Assembly (NCBI RefSeq): GCF_020921035.1 | Contig: NC_063157.1 | Span: forward strand, 5,824,501-5,888,500 | DNA length: 64,000 nt | Source: Rhodamnia argentea | Taxonomy: Eukaryota > Streptophyta > Magnoliopsida > Myrtales > Myrtaceae | Direction of reading: 5' to 3' | Shown here: in pieces, positions 59,400 through 64,000 of the stretch | Layout of the letters: each line of letters starts with the position of its first letter | Numbering within the stretch: the stretch's first letter is position 1 | Translations under genes and position numbers: made by a program | Notes under the pieces: model-generated | The model's database searches: none | Told to the model about the DNA's origin: nothing | The model's input: the letters and a program-made list of their open reading frames with translations, nothing else

Positions 59400-61575
59400 T
59401 GTTAGACATATGCCCTAAAGCAACCATGTAATAATTACATGTTAAGGATTTCGATTGTACTTTATATTTCTTATGCAATTAATGGCAAAGACGTATTCAT
59501 TCAGTTGTCCAATTATTTATATATGAATCATTCCATAAGATCGGTTGTGATTGTACCTATTCTTGAGACATCAAGAATGTCAATGACAAGTTCACAATTA
59601 TCTTGAATCTTTAAACTGTTCCCGATAGATGGATTATTTCTTGGATATTAATGATCTTGTTGAGACCGGTGTGTTTTTAACTTCATCATTAAGTGTTGAA
59701 TATTTGAGGGAATGCCGAATCACGAGTCATTAGATAATGCCCGAGTTAGAACACAAGTACTTGTACCATATAAGTTAACCGAACATGACAAGCATTAAAC
59801 GATTAGCAACATGGAAGCTATTAGCATGGTCAATGTCTTATTATTCATGATTTGGTCTTATGTAAATAATCCTTAGACCTCGAGCACAGTCTTGAGTTGT
59901 GTTTTGGACTGCTATGGTTCACGAGCACGCGTATTGCCGGTTCATTGATCCGTCTATGTACTTGATGGTCTTAGTTCTTTCACATACGAAGTTACACGTC
60001 CGGGCGAAATGGAATCTGTCTCCTTGTTACATACAAGGTATAATAGTGATGTCCTATGCGATCTAATCGCGCCATTGGATTGAAATTCTCAGCCAAGTTT
60101 GTAACCGAGAATGAAATGTTCATGTCTAGTATAAATGCATGTCGATTAGATTTGTGCATATGATCAAATTGGTGGCTTGACAAATATTCCATGGTCTTTG
60201 TTTGATCGGGACATAATAAGACAAAGAGATTGAATTATACTGTAACCAAAGTTGACATGTTCATTATGTTTTTAAATCATTCACACTAGTTGGGTAGCCA
60301 AGACATATTGTTAGATATCACTCATGGCTTGTAGGACACGAAGGTTGATGGAGACAATCAATTCTCTTGAAAGTACTAATATGTTATTATATGTCTTATT
60401 GCCAGCTCAATAATGAACATTAGGATGTCACACACCTTAACCAATATATGATGATGTTGAACAGAAAGACGATATTGCAAATATATTTGCAATCACGGTT
60501 ATCTAAATAGTCGGACTGAAATTAAATTAACTAGGATTTAATTTAATTCTTATTTTTGGTTATTCCCATATGTGCATATGATGCGCACGCACGTCCTAAA
60601 TCGACACAAATTGTTGTGCCCGATTTGCACACATGTTGATTATCTTTTATTTTGTTTTAATATACATATGTGTGTATATATGATATACGTATATATATAA
60701 ACAAAAACCAAAATTAAAAAAAAAAAGTGCACACAAGGTCAATAGAAGTTTCTGACCTTGTGCTTTCATACGGTTAGCGAGTGCATTTCGAGAATGCTGT
60801 TCGAAATATCATCTCCATACCTCGTTTGGATAAAGAGACTTATGAATTTTCTTTTGTTGACAATGTATGTTCTATTTATTATAATAGAAAATGTATTGGT
60901 TCGGGTGTGTTAATCAATAATCTTTATACCATTATAATATCTAGTAATGCGATTACAAATATTAATAAGCAAAATAATTATGATGTAAGTGCCATAACTA
61001 ATAAACACTCTAGAGATAGCACAAATCCAAAGTATGTTTGGTATCTCCGGTTAGGTCATATTGGAGAAGACAGAATCAATAAGTTGAGTAATGACGGATA
61101 AATTAATCCATCCGGTTTTGAGTCGTACTTGACTTGTGATGCATGTCTTTTAGGAAAAATGACAAAATTGCCCTTTGTGGGATATAATGTGTGAGTTGCT
61201 AACATATTGGGATTGATACATACAGATATATGTGAACCAATTACGAAACCCGATAGAGGCGATTATTCATACTTTATTACCTTTATCGATGATCATTCAC
61301 GGTATGGCTATTTGTACTTAATAAAGCATAAATCCAAATCCTTTGAAAAGTTCAAGAAATTCGAATTTGAAGTTGATAAGCAAATAGAAAAGAGTATTAA
61401 GGCTCTTCAATCTGATCGAGGAGGTGAATACCTTAATACTGAATTCCTGGACTATTTTAAAAGCAATGGAATTTTATCATAGTGGATACCTCCTGCAACT
61501 CCGGAACACAATGGTGTATTTGAAAGAAAAAATTACACTTTATTAGATATATTGCGATCTATGATTTAGAATAAA
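59400..61575 (+). mobile_element. Truncated Copia retrotransposon (LTR start and integrase fragment)
   Basis: TGTTAGACATATGCCC at 59400 looks like the beginning of a Copia LTR and breaks the NPF exon. The LTR end was not fixed. From 60781 the plus strand shows the pre-integrase region (ENAVRNIISIPRLDKETYEF, then VWYLRLGHIGEDRIN) and then the integrase core (61207-61482: FITFIDDHSRYGYLYLIKHK, LQSDRGGEYLNTEF). The stretch ends near 61570. There are stops between the pieces. Gag, protease, reverse transcriptase and the second LTR are absent. A TATATA-rich stretch lies at 60660-60700. Confidence 0.75.
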
Positions 61576-61844
61576 GTGCCCCCACAAATTGGGGACCAAG
61601 TCTTGGATCATGGCTCAAGGGAGTTTATAATCACAAATTGTATGCTGTTTGTTATGGTTGTAGAAAAAGGCTTTCCATGTCAAGAATTTATTATGTGGCA
61701 AATTAAGTATATATTGTATATTTTGATCTTATAATTCATTAAGTTCTTTAGAAGAGTAAGTTGGATACGTGATTCCTTAATATTGATTGTGGTACCACTC
61801 TAATTGTTTCATGGTTTTGCTTAACCTTGCCTCATGATACGCAG

Positions 61845-61931
61845 TTGGTCACAAAAATTACTATTGATGAACCTCACCTTGGACTAAAGACGAAATTCTC
61901 TTTTACAATCCCGGATCAAAGGTTTGGCCAA
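61845..61931 (+). pseudogene. Single internal exon of a VDAC/porin gene
   Basis: The plus strand reads KITIDEPHLGLKTKFSFTIP followed by DQRFGQ, the plant VDAC segment that usually reads TITVDEPAPGLK...FSF..PDQRSGK. A good acceptor (ATACGCAG before 61845) and donor (CAA|GTGAGT at 61931) are still in place. No neighbouring VDAC exon was found. It is unrelated in position to the VDAC first exon at 20283. Confidence 0.7.
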
Positions 61932-62254
61932 GTGAGTGATAATGTATGTCTTTCTCTCAAAGTTACTTTTTAAAGCACAATTTACCAAATTGCCTTTACA
62001 TTTCTCCAAAGCACTACCAACGGCCTTATGGTGTGTCAAGATGGTAGATAAAGAATGATGCTAGCCGGCATTACAGTACCTTTGACGGATGCCCACAGAA
62101 TGACGAAGGTGGAAAGTTAGGCAATGCTTCTAATGACATATTCAAAATGTAGAATAGCTTGGCTGAAGGGACTAGCTATTCTATCTATCATTATATTGTT
62201 ATGTGTATATCGGATAAAATCTGATCCGATAGTCATGGGAGTATTGTTTTTTAG
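61932..62254. other. No recognisable gene
   Basis: AT-rich DNA between the VDAC exon and the first IRE1-like exon. It ends in the acceptor TTTTTTAG at 62247-62254. Confidence 0.4.
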
Positions 62255-63716
62255 GGAAGTTATGGCAATAGACCTGTCGTGGTAAAGCTGCTTCACCATG
62301 AACGTTGGCGGGTAACGAAAGGGATAAAAGACACTCTATTAAACTATCATCGTCCAAATGTCATACTTTATGAAGGTGTGCTGGAAACGAAGCATTTTAT
62401 ATTTGTTTGCCAAGATTTTTGTAATGGCGGCAATCTTTTAGACTTAGTTCAAGCGGTTTACGTAAATAGGGACTTCTCTTCTTTCCCTAATATAGAACAT
62501 AGATAAAAATTGGAAGTTCTTAGGAGGGAAATGGAGAATTTTGAATTATGAATGGCTAGTGGGCATCCGTCATTGCTTTTGCCAAACCTAATGAGCTAAT
62601 TCTTATTACTTTGAAGACTTCGATTATCTAAGATGTTACTTAGTTGTTTGGTTTTTTTATTATGTCTACTTATGATACGGGGAAATGATATTAGGATTGA
62701 GTAATTTGCATGGATTAGATATCATCGAAGGTGATGTAAGGCCCAAGAATGTCCCGATTACTAGGAGCAAAACATTATCGGTCAAATGGACCGATATAGA
62801 AATTAGCAGATTGCCCATTTGGGAAAATTCGGATAATGGTAAGTTTGATCTTCTACGCTCATTTGCGATTTTTTTTTTTTATAAATCTCTGATGTGTTGT
62901 GAAACCTCGGGGTGGCGAGCACCGGAGATGCTTTGTCCTGGGGGGTAGCCAACAAGAGAAGCCGACCTGTTTAGTCTTGGGTGCGTCTTCTTCTTTCGTG
63001 CCACCTCTGGAAATCACCCTAATCTACTATATGATGAAATGGGGCATCTAGGTCACGGTAGAATTGAGAACCTCATCGTAGTCGTAGCCACTTCTAGTGA
63101 GGCTCGTCATTTGATTTGGACATTATTGAACCCGGATCCTAAACAGAGGTAAGAGGGCGGTTTCATTAAGCTAATATGGTTTTAATATTTTCATAAATCA
63201 CACTAATCAATATTTAATTGCTTCTATTTATTGGCAAATAAAAAATATCAACATGGATTGATCATCCCATGTTTTGGGATTCTGCGAAGAGACCGTTGTT
63301 TCTACGTGATGCCGGTGACAAACCGCAATTAGAACAATTCGCTTCAAATCTTAGGAAAGAAATTCATATGGGGGCAACATGGATTCTTCCCGGTCATAAA
63401 GATTGGTATAGGATGGTGAATGGTGATATTTTACTAAACTTATTTCCTCATGGGCTCGGTGTGCACCACGGTTTTGCTCACGTAGCATCTTTGCTGCGAG
63501 CTATTAGGAATCGTTTCAACCATCATACAGAAACCCTACACCTTCAGCAGATCGAAGGCCATCTCCTGATGGCTTTGATGCATGTTATTCTAGCCGATTT
63601 CCTGCTCTTTTGATGCATGTATATTTAGTTATGTATAGAAATTGTGGTGTGAAGAAGTTTTCGGGAAGTACTTTACTTTCTTTACTGATTAGAGGTGCAT
63701 AGCGCCCCAAAGAATT
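62255..63716 (+). pseudogene. IRE1-like kinase/KEN endoribonuclease gene without a sensor domain, probably broken
   Basis: Plus-strand pieces are 62255-62506 (GSYGNRPVVVKLLHHERW, then HRPNVILYEGVLETKHFIFV) and 62685-62840 (ILGLSNLHGLDIIEGDVRPK, then KWTDIEISRLP, with a donor). Next are 62890-63151 (TSGWRAPEML, READLFSLGC, ending LLNPDPKQR with a donor), and 63263-63716 (FWDSAKRPLFLRDAGDKPQL and the KEN RNase domain). In the KEN domain LLRAIRNRFNH keeps the conserved R, N and H of IRE1 RNases. A two-base frameshift after NH at about 63519 moves the rest (PDGFDACYSSRFPALLMH) to another frame. The catalytic loop HRDLKPQN reads EGDVRPKN, and the DMG motif reads DIE. No luminal or membrane part precedes the kinase. 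Either an old pseudogene or a pseudokinase-RNase relative with a late frameshift. Confidence 0.75.
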
Positions 63717-64000
63717 TCTCTTCCATGAGTTATTTTTTCATTAAAGAGAGCCACACAAAACGGCATTCTAGCTACACTAGATTTTAACATTGTATTTTGA
63801 GTGAGAACGGAACAATTGATCAAATGTTGAAACTAAAACATTGCTGCAACAATGAAGGAATTTCATATATTCAAACTCTTATTTTTCTCCTCATTCCTCT
63901 TGATTTCTCATTTTTGGTTAAAACTGTTCTTATTGAGATGCCTCTACTTTTGGCTTTTGGTTTTTTCTATTGAAAGAGAGATCTTCAGATTCCTCAAGAT
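63717..64000. other. No recognisable gene
   Basis: Downstream DNA of the IRE1-like gene, AT-rich, with no open frame of note up to the end of the window. Confidence 0.4.

Overview
The window is nuclear DNA from a flowering plant. The evidence is spliced genes with GT-AG introns, a nuclear gene for a chloroplast ribosomal protein, a peroxisomal ascorbate-cycle enzyme, and plant LTR retrotransposons, MITEs and a tRNA-derived SINE. A woody eudicot, possibly Myrtaceae, would fit, but that is only a guess from protein similarity and repeat style. All gene names come from reading translations by eye; no database search was possible.

1-20 kb: a local duplication. Copy A is the 3' end of an MDAR4-like monodehydroascorbate reductase gene (1-717), its 3' flank, and further right a scrap of a universal stress protein (USP) gene (6237-6460). 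Copy B is a wrecked MDAR pseudogene (7827-10156) followed by the same flank and the complete USP gene (17022-19514, minus strand). Copy A's flank holds a 2.8-kb solo LTR (1399-4172). Copy B's flank holds a decayed Copia element with both LTRs (10222-16205). Each copy keeps the other's empty insertion site. An intact intronless gene for chloroplast ribosomal protein L12 (5394-5978) lies only in copy A.

20-43 kb: a Pack-type element carrying pieces of a VDAC gene and apparently a PPR gene (19.8-20.9 kb), several foldback elements or MITEs, a SINE, and the main intact gene of the window. That gene is a 20-coding-exon STE20/BLUS1-like protein kinase on the minus strand (24626-33102) with a spliced 5' leader reaching about 35.4 kb. 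A 523-bp Harbinger-like MITE lies just upstream of its promoter.

40-64 kb: a stretch of broken genes and repeats. In order it holds a Copia gag and LTR that cut an aminopeptidase M1-like pseudogene, an orphan R2R3-MYB last exon, a possible plant-mobile-domain relic, a DGAT2 relic, an IRE1-like kinase pseudogene split by a solo LTR, a coiled-coil plant gene with exactly two lesions, and an NPF transporter scrap cut by another Copia LTR. It ends with a VDAC exon and a second IRE1-like kinase/KEN gene.

The genes likely to be working are MDAR4 (partial in this window), RPL12, the USP gene and the BLUS1-like kinase. They act in peroxisomal ascorbate recycling, plastid translation, stress response and signalling, and share no pathway. 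The most unusual material is the pair of IRE1-like genes without a sensor domain, the Pack-type chimera, and the pair of reciprocal empty sites.
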